A stretch of DNA of 64,000 bases, taken from positions 2,046,001 through 2,110,000 of the forward strand of contig CAVNZM010000001.1 of assembly GCA_963693365.1 (NCBI GenBank), read 5' to 3'. Every line of letters starts with the position of its first letter. Within the stretch, counting starts at the first letter, position 1. The translations under genes and the position numbers were made by a program. The notes beneath the pieces were generated by a model. The model made no database searches. It was not told the DNA's origin and saw nothing but the letters and a program-made list of their open reading frames with translations. This stretch comes from Amoebidium appalachense (lineage: Eukaryota > Ichthyosporea). Below, piece after piece: positions 28,227 through 41,993 of the stretch.

Positions 28227-28520
28227 TCTACGCGCACACCCACACACACAGCTAGAACATAGGGGTTAGGAGCTAGGACACACGAGTACAAGGAAACGGA
28301 GCTCGGGAGAACGGGCCAATAGGGCTGAGTACAAAATCTCGCAGGCCAACTACGGCGCCCGCGCGCGTCAAGAATAAATGTTCCTACGCAAAGACGTTTA
28401 TTCGGGCCACTGCACATAATTTTACTCCCCCCCCCCCATCCCACGAGCCTCCCCCCCCCTTACACTCACCTAGCACTCCCTCCCCCCTTCTTCTACCTCT
28501 GTGTCCGCCCACACCCCCGC
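28227..28520 (+). other. Spacer between F gag and pol
   Basis: No gene is seen. AATAAA at about 28373 and a TTTATT 18 nt later form an inverted pair, and C-runs follow from 28427. It could hold the end of a gag transcript or a linker into pol. Confidence 0.4.
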
Positions 28521-28882
28521 GTGCTCGGGCACATTCCCCTGCACAGGGCCCCGCTGCCCTCCCTGCCAACCCTCACTCGGGCCCAGCTGCCCTACTCTAA
28601 CCCCCCGGGGCCCTGCTGCCCCCCCCCCCCCCCCCTCCCCCCCCCCCGCTGCCGGGATCTCCCCGAGGGTGCCCCACCCTTGCTAACCACCCCTTTCCCC
28701 CGAGGCTCAGACCCGGAGGCCCGCCCGCTGCCCCAGCACCACATTGACACCTCCCGCCTCCGGGAACTGCTGGCCTCCTACCCAGACCAATCATTCGCCG
28801 CACAACTCCTCCACGATGTCGAATTCGGTGTCGACATCGGCTATCGCGGCCCCCTCCACCTCCCGGGTGGGCCCCAACCTAC
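28521..28882 (+). pseudogene. N-terminus of the F pol ORF, truncated by LTR E
   Basis: After a Pro-rich stretch the frame reads SRLRELLASYPDQSFAAQLL then a FGVDIGYRGP segment. A leucine-rich 'YPD..F...L' block followed by G.xIGxxGP is typical of the start of the RT region in DIRS/Ngaro-like and related retroelements. The frame stops being homologous at 28883, where LTR E begins, so RT, RNase H and recombinase domains are absent. Confidence 0.5.
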
Positions 28883-29491
28883 TGTCATCTTCACTTGATT
28901 CTCAGCAAGACTTAGAAGTTGAGTTTTGTATTTGTTTATTAGTTGTTGTAGTTTGTTTCCTTTCCTTTCTTCATTTCTTTCTTTCCTTTCTGTTTCCGTG
29001 TACACGACATCTTAGATCTGTGTATGTATCGACATACTTAGCTCGCGCACACGTATTGTCGTTTGTGTCAAAATCTATATATGTCATCCAATCACATCTC
29101 GTTTGTATTTTCCCAAATATAGTAACTTACATTCCTTTCTCATTCCTTTCCCACGACGTAGCATTGTGCTATGTTCTCCAACTATTAGGAATAATTATAT
29201 TTAGACGTGTTATGATAAGAACATGTATAAATGTATGTTATGAATTAATAGTTACATAAGTGGTTTCATCTTGTTAAATGTTTCCGTGCTTTTGTTAGAA
29301 GTTTCTTTCATTAGAGGATTGAGTTTTATATTCTATGTGTCGACATGACATTTTAATCGATATATTTTACACTCATAGTTTTCGTTCTTTTGATTGGTTT
29401 ATCGTTTCACATTCCCAAGTATAAAAGGGACTTCATCTTGGAATAAATCTTAAGCAGTCGTATTCATTTCCTATGGTTCCAGAAATCGTTC
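28883..29491 (+). repeat. Family E LTR, 3'-truncated, inserted in element F
   Basis: It starts TGTCATCTTCACTTG and matches the minus strand of 543-1211 up to CCAGAAATCGTTCC. The last ~60 bp including the AACA end are missing. About 50 bp of extra sequence near 29262-29320 distinguishes it from the left copy. Confidence 0.75.
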
Positions 29492-29781
29492 CACGTTCCA
29501 AGCAAAAACAGCACTTCTGTGTTTAGCACCTACAGCTTTACAGCTATATTTTCTTTTCACCCACCCACCTACACCCTACACTCAACCCCCATTGATCCCC
29601 ACATACGTGCTGTTTTTTCACGGGGCGAAGACTTCCCCCGTTTTTTGGGCACAAGGACCTCACGGATCAATAAATTGATGACTGGGGGCTGGCCGTGGTT
29701 TACAACCATTGCAGGTTCACTTTCGTCCAAGGGGATGTCCCCCTAGAGGCAACACACGTCCCGGAGTCGTTTTTCATAGAA
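29492..29781 (+). other. Fragment with an F-like leader, otherwise unassigned
   Basis: ACTTCTGTGTTTAGCACCTACAG and TTTACAGCTATAT (29512-29550) closely match the F leader at 26968-27017. The following 200 bp have no ORF I recognise and no match to the F gene. AAGGGGATGTCCCCCTAG near 29728 can fold back. Confidence 0.45.
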
Positions 29782-30063
29782 GCCCGGCAACACATGAAAA
29801 CTAAAGTAAATTAATGAAGTCTAAACACACATGTTATTCTAAGTGTAGCCTAAGTGTGTTACCGTCCAATGAACACGTATTAAGTAACACAAATCTACCT
29901 AACATATATTAGTAGAAAAGAAATACGATTATACACATGAAGACAAGGAGAGAAAGAAAAGAAAATAAGGAAGGAGAAAGAGAAAGGAAAAGAGAGCACA
30001 GATCAACAAACAAGATAGTAATAGCATAACTATAACCAGAGATATTTATGTACACACAAACAT
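29782..30063 (-). repeat. LTR A fragment flanking B2
   Basis: This is an internal part of LTR A' on the minus strand (AAGCCCGGCAACACATG onward). It ends at ACAAACAT where the B2 3' LTR starts, so B2 inserted into this LTR. Confidence 0.8.
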
Positions 30064-31974
<1,911 letters not shown>

Positions 31975-32695
31975 TCCCCACTCAAGGGGTTGAAGTTTGT
32001 GTTCTCGTGTCTGTTGATGTGACGGTAGATGAGGTCCAAACACAGGAGGGGCCGTCACACTCAAGTTTCCCCACTCGAGGATGCAAACCGAAGATCCTTG
32101 AGGTGGGAAGGAGAGAATCAAAACTGAAGAGGCACACAACGACGGTTGCCTCGGAAGACTCGGAACAATAAATCATGGTGGTTATCATCGATATATTATA
32201 TATATATAGAGGAAACACTAGTGTATGTGTGACGTGTTGGTGGCTAATGTTTTATACTGGGGACCACCCAGGTAAACACAAGGCATGAACATCTTGTGGA
32301 CTGATTTATAGACTGGTTGTCAACCAGTTAAGGCACGGGGAAGGTGCATCCTGTGGACTAGGTTTAGACTGGCAGTCAACCAGCTCGCAAGGCTATAGAT
32401 AATTATTTATACTGGGTCGCCATCCCAGTTCGACATATATATAAAGTCGAATATAGAAGAAAACCAATATATATGGTGGAATATGAATATAAATAAACGA
32501 CGGATGGTGGAGAATAATCCCCACTGAAGATGCACACACATGACGATGTAAGACAGAGTCCGCACTGATGGAGAGAAACAATGAGGAGTAGTGGACTTTC
32601 GTTGGGAGGCATCTTGAGCACCGTAGGTGTGTCAACTGCTGTCCAGGGCCCCAACCTACTCAGAAACCACTCGATGATGAACACCAGTGCACGGG
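31975..32695 (-). other. B2 3' UTR
   Basis: There is no gene. The polypurine primer (plus: TCCCCACTC, 31975-31983) abuts the LTR. ACTGGTT-GTC-AACCAGT at 32312-32328 is a perfect 7-bp hairpin with a 3-nt loop, also seen in B3. TTCGAC..GTCGAA lies around a TATATAAA stretch near 32430. Confidence 0.75.
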
Positions 32696-35054
32696 TTAGT
32701 CACGGAGACTGAGGTTGGCACGGTGTGTGTTGTGGGCCGGACCAGCCAGAGGCTTGGTGAAGATGTCGGCCAGGTTCTTCTTGGTGTCGATGTAGGTGAC
32801 AGTGACGTCCCCACTGGTGATGTAGTCCTTGGTGTTGAAGTAACGAACGGCAATGTGCTTGGTCCGGTGCTTGATGGTTTTGGAGTGGACCAGAGCAATG
32901 GTGGACTGATTGTCACAGTACACGGGGGTGGGCTCGGTCATGGGGTAGCCCAGCTCCTTTAGTAGATCACGGTGCCAGACAACATCTTGCACGGCAGCAT
33001 TGAGGGCCAGGAGCTCGGCCTCACAGGTGGATGTTGCAGTGATCGTCTGCAGCTTGGAGTGGTAGGTGACGGGGGTGCCTTCGAGGAGGATGACGTACCC
33101 AGACGTGGAACGACGGGTGGTGGGGCAACCAGCAAAGTCAGAATCCGAGTAGCACTCAAGGATGGGCACCTTGTTGTTGGGGGCCTTCTTCTTGTAGTAG
33201 AGGCCGAGGTTGATGGTGCCGAGCAGGTAACGAACGACACGGAGGAGAAGCTCCCAGGCAGTCTTGGTGGGCTCGGAGCTGAATCGGCCGAGGTAGCCAA
33301 TGGCATACGAGATGTCAGGCCGGGAGCACCGAGCAACCCACAGCAGACGGCCGAGGAGTTCACGGTAGGGGACGGTGGTGGGCAGGGAGGAGGGGAGGAC
33401 TCGTTGATGATGGTGCCCACGGGAATAGGGGTGGCCTTAGGCTTGGCATCGACCATGTTGAAGTCGGTGTTGATGTCCTTGATGTAGGAGGACTGCAGCA
33501 GCTTGAGGGAGTCACGGGTGTACTGCAGTTGGGTGCCGAGGAAGATGTCTGGCAGACCGACCTTGCACTCGGCAGACTTCGTGATGTGACGAACAAGCTC
33601 CTGCATGATGGTGGAGTGCCGTGTGCAGGTGATGATGGCATCATCAACGTAGTTGCCCGAACGGATGATGTGCCCGTTGGGGAACCGACGGAAGTAGACA
33701 CACGGATCGGAACGGAGACGGGGGAGGCCGTGGGCAATGAGAATGGAGTTGAAGATCTCGTACCATGCCAGGGATGCCTGCTTGAGTCCGTAGATGGCCT
33801 TCTTGAGTTTCCAGACTTTGTGTTTATTGCCAGGGAGGATAAAACCAGGAGGTTGCTCCATGTACAAAGTCTCGTCGAGGGGGCTGTTGAGGAAGGCCGT
33901 GCTGATGTCGAGTTGATGGATCTCGTGGTCCTGTTGCACACCGAGGGCAAGCAGGGCACGGACGGAGGAGGACATGACGACGGGGGAAGAGTTGTCACCG
34001 TAGTCAACACCGTAGACTTGGGTGAAACCCTTGGCCACACCACGACCCTTGATCTTGGTGTCACCAGCAGAGTTGAGGACCTTCTCCGTGACAATCCACT
34101 TGAATCGGATGATGTTGGCATCGGAGGGGGGCTCAACTACGTCGAAGATGTCCTTGTCGATGAAAGCCTTGTACTCGGCAGTGAGGGCAGTCACCACTTC
34201 AACACCCTTGGTGCCGGAGCACAGCTTCTGAATTGACCGGGGCAGCTGAGACACATCAAGGCTGGGTCGGGAGATGCTCACCATAGCCATGGCAGGCCGG
34301 GAGGAGAGACGGGAGGAACGACGGGGGACGGTACGGAGGGGCTCAGGGGCCGGGGGGGTGGCTGGAACAGACACTCGGTGGTCGGGGATGGGGGCCTGGA
34401 AGCCAGGAATGGGTGCCGTGTTGAGGGGGGAGTCGGATAACACGGGGCTGGACGGGGCCGAGTGGAACTCCGGAGACCCAGGACGAACCGGGGTGAGATG
34501 GCCAGGTACGTGGTCATTGACGGCAGGGGCCGGCAGCAGGGGTTGCTGGCCGGTGGGGGGGGGGGGGGGGGGGGGGTGGAGCCACGGGGGCAGGTACACG
34601 ACGGGGGAACGACGGATAATCACCGACGGAATTTCATCGTCATCGGAATTGGAATTTCCGGAATGCAGGGATGGATCGATTGAGGTCGTCTGATTGGTGG
34701 CCTGCACAGAAATCTGATTGGATGCCGTGGTGAATTGTGATTCGTCGAAGACGACATCGCGGTAGAGGTTGACCGTGTTGCCACGTAGATTCATGATCTT
34801 GTGGGCTTTGTTGGTGATATCCCAGCCCACGTAGGTGCCGAGTTTGACGGTAGAGGCCAACTTGTCTCGTTTGGATGCAGGGACGTGTACATAGGCTGGG
34901 CAGCCGAACACGTGCAGGTGGGAGATGTCAGGCTTGACACCGTAGAAAATTTCAAACGGTGTACGGCCATTGGCAGCTCTGGCCGGGGTCACGTTGATGA
35001 TGTAGGCAGCATGCTTGAGAGCAGCTCCCCACAGCTTGGGGGAAAGGGAGTCGG
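32696..35054 (-). pseudogene. pol: B2 pol: integrase C-terminus, linker, RT and RNase H
   Basis: The frame from 35054 to about 33395 covers YIINVTPARAANGRTPFE, the linker (here in frame, unlike B1 and B3), and RVT_2 with LDISTAFL, NYVDD and IFLGTQL. Around 33390-33400 the B1 word GGATGAGAGGGAGGTCTCG is replaced by a shorter one, shifting frame. RNase H (CYSDSDFAGC onward) then reads to the stop at 32696 in another frame. Confidence 0.87.
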
Positions 35055-35433
35055 TGTTGTAATACGTAGTATTTACATATGGTAAGATCTTCTCAGTTTG
35101 TGTTATGTTTCAGTTCATATGCTTAGTGTAAATGCCACACTCCTATTATGTAAAGTGTAGCATCGATCTCCGATATGCTTGTATACTTGTAATCGTGTTG
35201 TATCGGCTTTAATCGTGTATTGTAATATCGATTAGAATATTTATATGTGTGTACACGGATCCACCCACTCAGGGAGAGACGTGTACATGTTCGTGTGTAC
35301 ATAAATATCTCTGGTTATAGTTATGCTATTACTATCTTGTTTGTTGATCTGTGCTCTCTTTTCCTTCCTCTTTCTCCTTCCTTATTTTCTTTTCTTTCTC
35401 TGCTTACATCCCAAATACTTATAGAAATTAACA
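35055..35433 (+). repeat. Internally deleted solo LTR A, TSD GTCGG
   Basis: It starts TGTTGTAATACG and ends AAATTAACA but lacks about 546 bp in the middle. The deletion joins TTTCTTTCTC to TGCTTACATC across a shared TCTCT. GTCGG at 35050-35054 and 35434-35438 is a perfect TSD. Confidence 0.9.
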
Positions 35434-35896
35434 GTCGGCCTTGTCCTGGTGAAGGAAGCACCGAACGATCTCCTGCAGATCCCTCATCTTACGTTCAACG
35501 AAGCCGTTGAGTTGGGGGCAGTCAACCGGGGCAAATTCCTGAATGGTGCCCTTGGACTGGCAGTACTGCTCCATATCATGGAAGGTGAACTCGGACCCAG
35601 AGTCTGAACGGAAGTGGGTCACCACCTTGTCGGGTTGCTTGTCAGTAGTCTCAACCAGGGCCTTGACGTATTCGAGAGTTTCGGATCGATCACGGAGGAG
35701 GTACACGATGGTGTAGCCGAAGGCATCACAGGTACACACGAGGGCCACCTTGTAGCCACCATAGGAGGCACAGGGAGGCTCGAAGAAGTCCATGTGCCAC
35801 TTGGCACCGGGGAAGGGGCACTGGCCTCTGGTGCCGGAGAATGGGGCCTTGGTGGTCTTGCCGGAAACACAACCGAAGCAGTCAGTGGTGTCAGCC
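35434..35896 (-). pseudogene. pol: B2 integrase core
   Basis: The minus strand encodes MDFFEPPCASYGGYKVALV (first Asp), FRSDSGSEF (second Asp) and NGFVERKMRDL (Glu), an intact DDE core. It ends at the zinc-motif region ADTTDCFGC, where A5 is inserted after CAGCC (35892-35896). Confidence 0.87.
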
Positions 35897-36821
35897 TGTT
35901 GTAATACGTAGTATTTACATATGGTAAGATCTTCTCAGTTTGTGTTATGTTTCAGTTCATATGCTTAGTGTAAAAGCTACACTCCTATTACGTAAAGTGT
36001 GGCATCGATCTCCGATATGCTTGTATACTTGTAATCGTCTTGTATCGGCTTTAATCGTGTGTTGTAATATCGATTAGAATATTTATATGTGTGTACATGG
36101 ATCCACCCACTCAGGGGGAGACGTGTACATGTTCGTGTGTACATAAATATCTCTGGTTATAGTTATGACATTGCTATCTTGTTTGTTGATCTGTGCTCTC
36201 TTTTCCTTCCTCTTTCTCCTTCCTTATTTTCTTTTCTTTCTCTCTTTGTCTTCATGTGTATAATCGTATTTCTTTTCTACTAATATATGTTAGGTAGATT
36301 TGTGTTACTTAATACGTGTTCATTGGACGGTAACACACTTAGGCTACACTTAGAATAGCATGTGTGTTTAGACTTCATTAATTTACTTTAGTTTTCATGT
36401 GTTGCCGGGCTTTAACCAATCATCAAGGTTAAGTGTGATATGTCTGAGTCTTTGCAGTATGTCATAGGTTAGAATTTCCTTGATGATGACACGAGTTGAC
36501 CTTAACTAGTGTCTGTGTCCTATCGTGTGCGTCTCCGCGTACCGGATCTCTCTGAAAGCAATTGGTTCTTAGTGATTGGTTTCTATTAGAGATAGATCTG
36601 ATTTCCGACTGGTCGGAAATCATGTATGGATTGGACTTAGAGGAATTTCAGGTATTTATTCGAAGATCAGAATAAATTCAGTTCAGTCGTGTCTAAACAT
36701 TGATGTCTGTTGTGTACACTGCTCCGATCGTTCCGTGTTTTGTTGTTGTGTGTGTCTGTGGTGTTTTTACACTGCACCACTGTGTCTCTGCTTTCATTTC
36801 AAATACTTATACAATTTAACA
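35897..36821 (+). repeat. First LTR of A5
   Basis: This is a 925-bp A'-subtype LTR ending ACAATTTAACA, preceded by the CAGCC target copy and followed directly by inverted gag. Confidence 0.92.
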
Positions 36822-37385
36822 GAGGTCGTCTCTGGTGGTGAGTTCATTGAAGAACTTCTCAGCTAGACGAGTGAAGTGAATGGACTCATCTTGGAGGGAC
36901 TGGAGCTGGTTCACGATGGTCTGCAGACGACTCAGGTAGGTGGTGAATGATTCACCGGGCTGAAGGGCACAGGCATCCCACTGACGGTGAAGGATGCGGA
37001 TCTGATCGGGTTTGCCTTGGAGGTAGTGTTGACGGAATTTCCACATGGCCCGTTCAGGGTCCATGCCAATACGGTACTGGGCAACGGTGGTGAGGACGGA
37101 AGGGTCGATGTTCTGTATCATATGGAGCAGGAGGCAATTGCGGGCCTCCCTTTCCGCGGTAGTGCCGTAGCCATAGAAGGGGGGTTCACCGTCAACCGCG
37201 ACGGTGGTAGGGGGGACGTAGTTGTCAGCAAGTACAACATCCACGAGTCGGACACCTTTAGTGCCGGTCATCATGCCGAGAAAAATGATTTCCCATTGAA
37301 AATAGGTGGTTTTGCTATTGGGACCAGTCTTCCCTTCACCTTTCCACATGGTGATTTTGTTTACGCCAGTTTTGTTTGGATCCAT
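36822..37385 (-). pseudogene. gag: A5 gag N-terminal part, inverted
   Basis: On the minus strand MDPNKTGVNKITMWKG starts at 37385 and runs to TTRDDL at 36822, where the frame stops at the junction. It matches A1 residues 1-188 with a small in-frame loss (GTTAEREARNC). The LTR-proximal leader and PBS (GGTTATGCAGCCC) lie at 37386-37447. Confidence 0.88.
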
Positions 37386-37447
37386 GATTGAAAAACGAGC
37401 GCTAGTTCTAGATGTGTGTAGGGAGCGTGCAAAAGGGCTGCATAACC

Positions 37448-38372
37448 TGTTAAATTAAATAAGTATTTGGGATGAAAGCAGAGACACAGTGGTGCAGTGT
37501 GAAAACACCACAGACACACACAACAACAAAACACGGAACGATCGGAGCAGTGTACACAACAGACATCAATGTTTAGACACGACTGAACTGAATTTATTCT
37601 GATCTTCGAATAAATACCTGAAATTCCTCTAAGTCCAATCCATACATGATTTCCGACCAGTCGGAAATCAGATCTATCTCTAATAGAAACCAATCACTAA
37701 GAACCAATTGCTTTCAGAGAGATCTGTTACGCGGAGACGTACACGATAGGATACAGACACTAGTTAAGATCAACTCGTGTCATCATCAAGGAAGTTCTAA
37801 CCTATGACACACTGCAAAGACTCAGACATATCACACTTAAGCTTGATGATTGGTTAAAGCCCGGCAACACATGAAAACTAAAGTAAATTAATGAAGTCTA
37901 AACACACATGTTATTCTAAGTGTAGCCTAAGTGTGTTACCGTCCAATGAACACGTATTAAGTAACACAAATCTACCTAACATATACTAGTAGAAAAGAAA
38001 TACGATTATACACATGAAGACAAGGAGAGAAAGAAAAGAAAATAAGGAAGGAGAAAGAGGAAGGAAAAGAGAGCACAGATCAACAAACAAGATAGTAATA
38101 GCATAACTATAACCAGAGATATTTATGTACACACGAACATGTACACGTCTCTCCCTGAGTGGGTGGATCCGTGTACACACATATAAATATTCTAATCGAT
38201 ATTACAATACACGATTAATGCCGATACAACACGATTACAAGTATACAAGCATATCGGAGATCGATGCTACACTTTACATAATAGGAGTGTGGCATTTACA
38301 CTAAGCATATGAACTCAAACATAACACAAACTGAGAAGATCTTACCATATGTAAATACTACGTATTACAACA
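37448..38372 (-). repeat. Inverted LTR of A5
   Basis: This 925-bp LTR on the minus strand has its inner end next to the PBS and its outer end joined to ACCTCACCCC of the plus-strand gag/pol part. Confidence 0.92.
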
Positions 38373-40879
38373 ACCTCACCCCTGAGTTCAACCGTCTTAT
38401 CGAAGACTATCACTTCGGTGATAAGCTATTCCCCGACTTCGAGTCCCTCCACAACCACGTCAAGGGCATCGAGTTACGTCAAGACCTCAAGATGCAACTC
38501 CGGAGCAACCGTGCCCACCGTGCCTCCAAGTCCGTTCAAAGGTGACCGTCCTCACTCCAACATCCCCGGTCATGAATGGCATTGGGATTTTTTTGAGCCT
38601 ACCACAACATCGTACGGATGTTCCAAGGTTGCTCTCGTCACTGTCTGCCGTGCCTCTGGACTCGTCAAGATCTACACGATGGCCGATCGTACCACCACCC
38701 TGGACATTCTCACAGCTCACACCAACCTCGTTGCCACCCATGCCCCCTCCAAAGTTGGTGTCTACCACTTCGACTCCGGCTCTGAGTTCACCTCCAAGGC
38801 TACCCGTGCTTTTTGCCTCTCCCAGGGCATCAAGGCCAGCTATGCTCCGGTGGACTGCCCTCAACTGAACGGCTATGTTGAACGTCGTATGAGGTTCCTC
38901 CAAGAGATTGTCCGTTGCCTCCTCCATCAAGTCCAAGATCAGTCTCTGTCCCCCAAACTGTGGGCTGAGGCTCTCCAACATGCCGCCTACATCATCAACG
39001 TCACCCCGTCCACGACTGCCAATGGTCGTACACCATTCGAAATTTTCTACGGTGTCAAGCCCGACATCTCCGAGCTCAAAGTGTTCGGTTGCCCTGCCTA
39101 CACTCACGTGCCAGCCTCTAAACGGAACAAGCTGGCCCCCACCGTCAAACTCGGCATGTATATCGGCTATGATCTTCAATCACACTGCCACCGGATCTTC
39201 AATCCCACCACCCATCGTGTCGGCCTCTTCCGTGATGTGATTTTCGACGAATCAGCTTATCTCCCGTCCGACATTCCATCAACACTTCCGACCCCCGACA
39301 CCACTGCTACCTCGACCACCCCACCCCCCACAGTTGACACTGAAGATGATGTTTGTCTGGTGTACTCTGGCCCCCCTCCTGCCATCGTCGTTCCCCCGAC
39401 ACCCCCCCCCACCGGCCCCCCTGCCCCCGTGCCCGTCCAGCCTGCCGACCCTCATCCTGCCCCTGGCAACGTCACACCCATCCGACCCGGCTCCCCCGAC
39501 AACTTCCACTCGGCCCCGTCCAGCCCGGAGGTTGCCCCCCCCTGCAATTCCGAACTTCCAAGTTCCCCCCCCCCGTCTCCACCTCCCCCGGTTCCTGCAC
39601 CCCGTCGTTCTGCCCGTCTACAGGGCAAGGTTGGATTTCAAGCCACCACCACCCTCCCAGTCCCCCCCGGTCCCCCCATCAACATCGACCAACTACCCAA
39701 ACTTGTCCGTCAACTGTGTTCCGGACCCAATGGTGACCAGGTCAAGTCAGCCCTCACTGCTGAGTATCAAGCCTTCGTCGACAAAGACATCTTTGAACTT
39801 GTTGACCCTCCCCCTGGTGCTAACATCGTCGGCTTCAAGTGGATTGTCTCCGAGAAAACTCTCAACTCGGCTGGTGACACCAAGATCAAGGCACGTGGTG
39901 TTGCTCAAGGCTTCAGTCAGCAATACGGTGTTGACTATGAGTTGATTGAGAGCCCTGTCATCCGTCCGGCTGCTCTCCGTGCTATCCTAGCTCTGGCCGT
40001 TGTTGAAGGTCATGACATCCATCAACTCGACGTGTCTACGGCCTTTCTCAACAGCCCACTCACCGAGACCATCTACATGAAACAACCCCCGGGATTCATC
40101 ACCATGGCCACACTTGGCAAGGTCTGGAGACTCAAGAAAGCCCTGTACGGCCTCAAGTAAGCCTCCAAGGCTTGGTACGACTTCCTCGACGGCATTCTTC
40201 TTGCCCATGGCCTGACCCGTACTAAGACCGATCCGTGCATCTACCTCCGGTTCTTCCCCAACAACGATGTGGTTCGGGCTGGTAACTACGTCGACGACTC
40301 CACCATCACCAACACCCGGGGTTCTACTGCTGCCAGTGACCTGGCTGCCCACATCAGCAAGATCGCCAGCTGTCGTATGAGTCCATTTGACCGTATGCTC
40401 GGTGTTGATTTTAATCACTCTGATCCCCATCACCTCCACATGCACCAGAGGTCTTACATCATGGATATCATCCACGACTTCAACCTCACCGATGCCAAGT
40501 CCAAGTCTACCCCCATCCCTGCAGGCACCACCGTCTCCCTGGCTGACTGCCCCCCCCAACCGTTCACCGTGCCCTACCGTGAGTTACTCGGCCGTCTCCT
40601 CTGGGTGGCACGGTGCACCCGTCCCGACATTGCCTATGCCATCGGCTTCCTCGGTCGGTTCAGCACCAACCCCGGCAAGACTCACTGGGACCTTCTCCGT
40701 CGTGTGGCCCGGTACCTGCTCGGCACCATTGACCTTGGCATTGACTACAAGTACTCGGCCACCCAGTCCCCCATACTCGAATGCTACACAGATGCTGACT
40801 TTGCTGGTTGTGCCGACAGCAAGAAGTCTACCACCGGCTACATTATCGAGTTTGCTGGTATGCCCATCATCTGGTACTC
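38373..40879 (+). pseudogene. pol: A5 pol with internal deletions and a nonsense codon
   Basis: It resumes gag at LTPEFNRLIEDYHFGD. At about 38533 it jumps from gag (HRASKS) to the integrase region (FKGDRPHSN), losing the knuckle, protease and zinc motif, with a shared TCC at the joint. The integrase triad and linker then read openly. The codon after YGLK is TAA (40158-40160), where A1 has CAA. RT continues with NYVDD. RNase H is cut after IIWYS at 40879 by a jump into the C-rich 3' UTR. Confidence 0.88.
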
Positions 40880-41064
40880 CACCCCCTTCCCCCCCCTCCC
40901 CCCCCCCCCCCCCCCCTCCCCCCCCCTTCTCCCCCCCCCCCCCCCCCCCCCCCCCGGGAAAAGTACAAACTTTAATTTTTTTTTCCGTTTCTGTTCTCAA
41001 GTGGGGAGATTTCACTAGTTCAGTGGGGATATGATAACACAAACTTCAAAGTCTTAAGTGGGGA
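40880..41064 (+). other. A5 3' UTR with C-rich tract and polypurine tract
   Basis: Homopyrimidine runs at about 40881-40955 are followed by T-rich sequence, GTGGGGA repeats, and TTAAGTGGGGA directly before the LTR. Confidence 0.8.
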
Positions 41065-41988
41065 TGTTGTAATACGTAGTATTTACATATGGTAAGATCT
41101 TCTCAGTTTGTGTTATGTTTCAGTTCATATGCTTAGTGTAAAAGGTACACTCCTATTACGTAAAGTGTAGCATCGATCTCCGATATGCTTGTATACTTGT
41201 AATCGTCTTGTATCGGCTTTAATCGTGTGTTGTAATATCGATTAGAATATTTATATGTGTGTACATGGATCCACCCACTCAGGGGGAGACGTGTACATGT
41301 TCGTGTGTACATAAATATCTCTGGTTATAGTTATGACATTGCTATCTTGTTTGTTGATCTGTGCTCTCTTTTCCTTCCTCTTTCTCCTTCCTTATTTTCT
41401 TTTCTTTCTCTCTTTGTCTTCATGTGTATATTGGATTTCTTTTCTACTAATATATGTTAGGTAGATTTGTGTTACTTAATACGTGTTCATTGGACGGTAA
41501 CACACTTAGGCTACACTTAGAATAGCATGTGTGTTTAGACTTCATTAATTTACTTTAGTTTTCATGTGTTGCCGGGCTATAACCAATCATCAAGGTTAAG
41601 TGTGATATGTCTGAGTCTTTGCAGTATGTCATAGGTTAGAATTTCCTTGATGATGACACGAGTTGACCTTAACTAGTGTCTGTGTCCTATCGTGTGCGTC
41701 TCCGCGTACCGGATCTCTCTGAAAGCAATTGGTTCTTAGTGATTGGTTTCTATTAGAGATAGATCTCATTTCCGACTGGTCGGAAATCATGTATGGATTG
41801 GACTTAGAGGAATTTCAGGTATTTATTCGAAGATCAGAATAAATTCAGTTCAGTCGTGTCTAAACATTGATGTCTGTTGTGTACACTGCTCCGATCGTTC
41901 CGTGTTTTGTTGTTGTGTGTGTCTGTGGTGTTTTTACACTGCACCACTGTGTCTCTGCTTTCATTTCAAATACTTATACAATTTAACA
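41065..41988 (+). repeat. Last LTR of A5
   Basis: This 924-bp A'-subtype LTR shares most private changes with 35897-36821 (for example TACACTCCTATTACG) and differs at a few sites. It is followed by the CAGCC target copy. Confidence 0.92.
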
Positions 41989-41993
41989 CAGCC

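Larger units (their letters stand above)
35897..41988 (+). mobile_element. A5: three-LTR family A copy with inverted gag, TSD CAGCC
   Basis: The order is LTR(+) 35897-36821, gag(-) 36822-37385 with leader and PBS, LTR(-) 37448-38372, pol(+) 38373-40879, 3' UTR, LTR(+) 41065-41988. CAGCC flanks the whole (35892-35896 and 41989-41993). The gag word GACCTCACC is split so that GAGGT follows the first LTR and ACCTC follows the inverted LTR, a 5-bp duplication of the internal break. This is the structure expected from integrase-mediated autointegration with inversion. Confidence 0.85.

Noticed and set aside
28597-28803. Gly-rich antisense ORF in the C-run region
   Set aside because: It is a product of C/G homopolymers.
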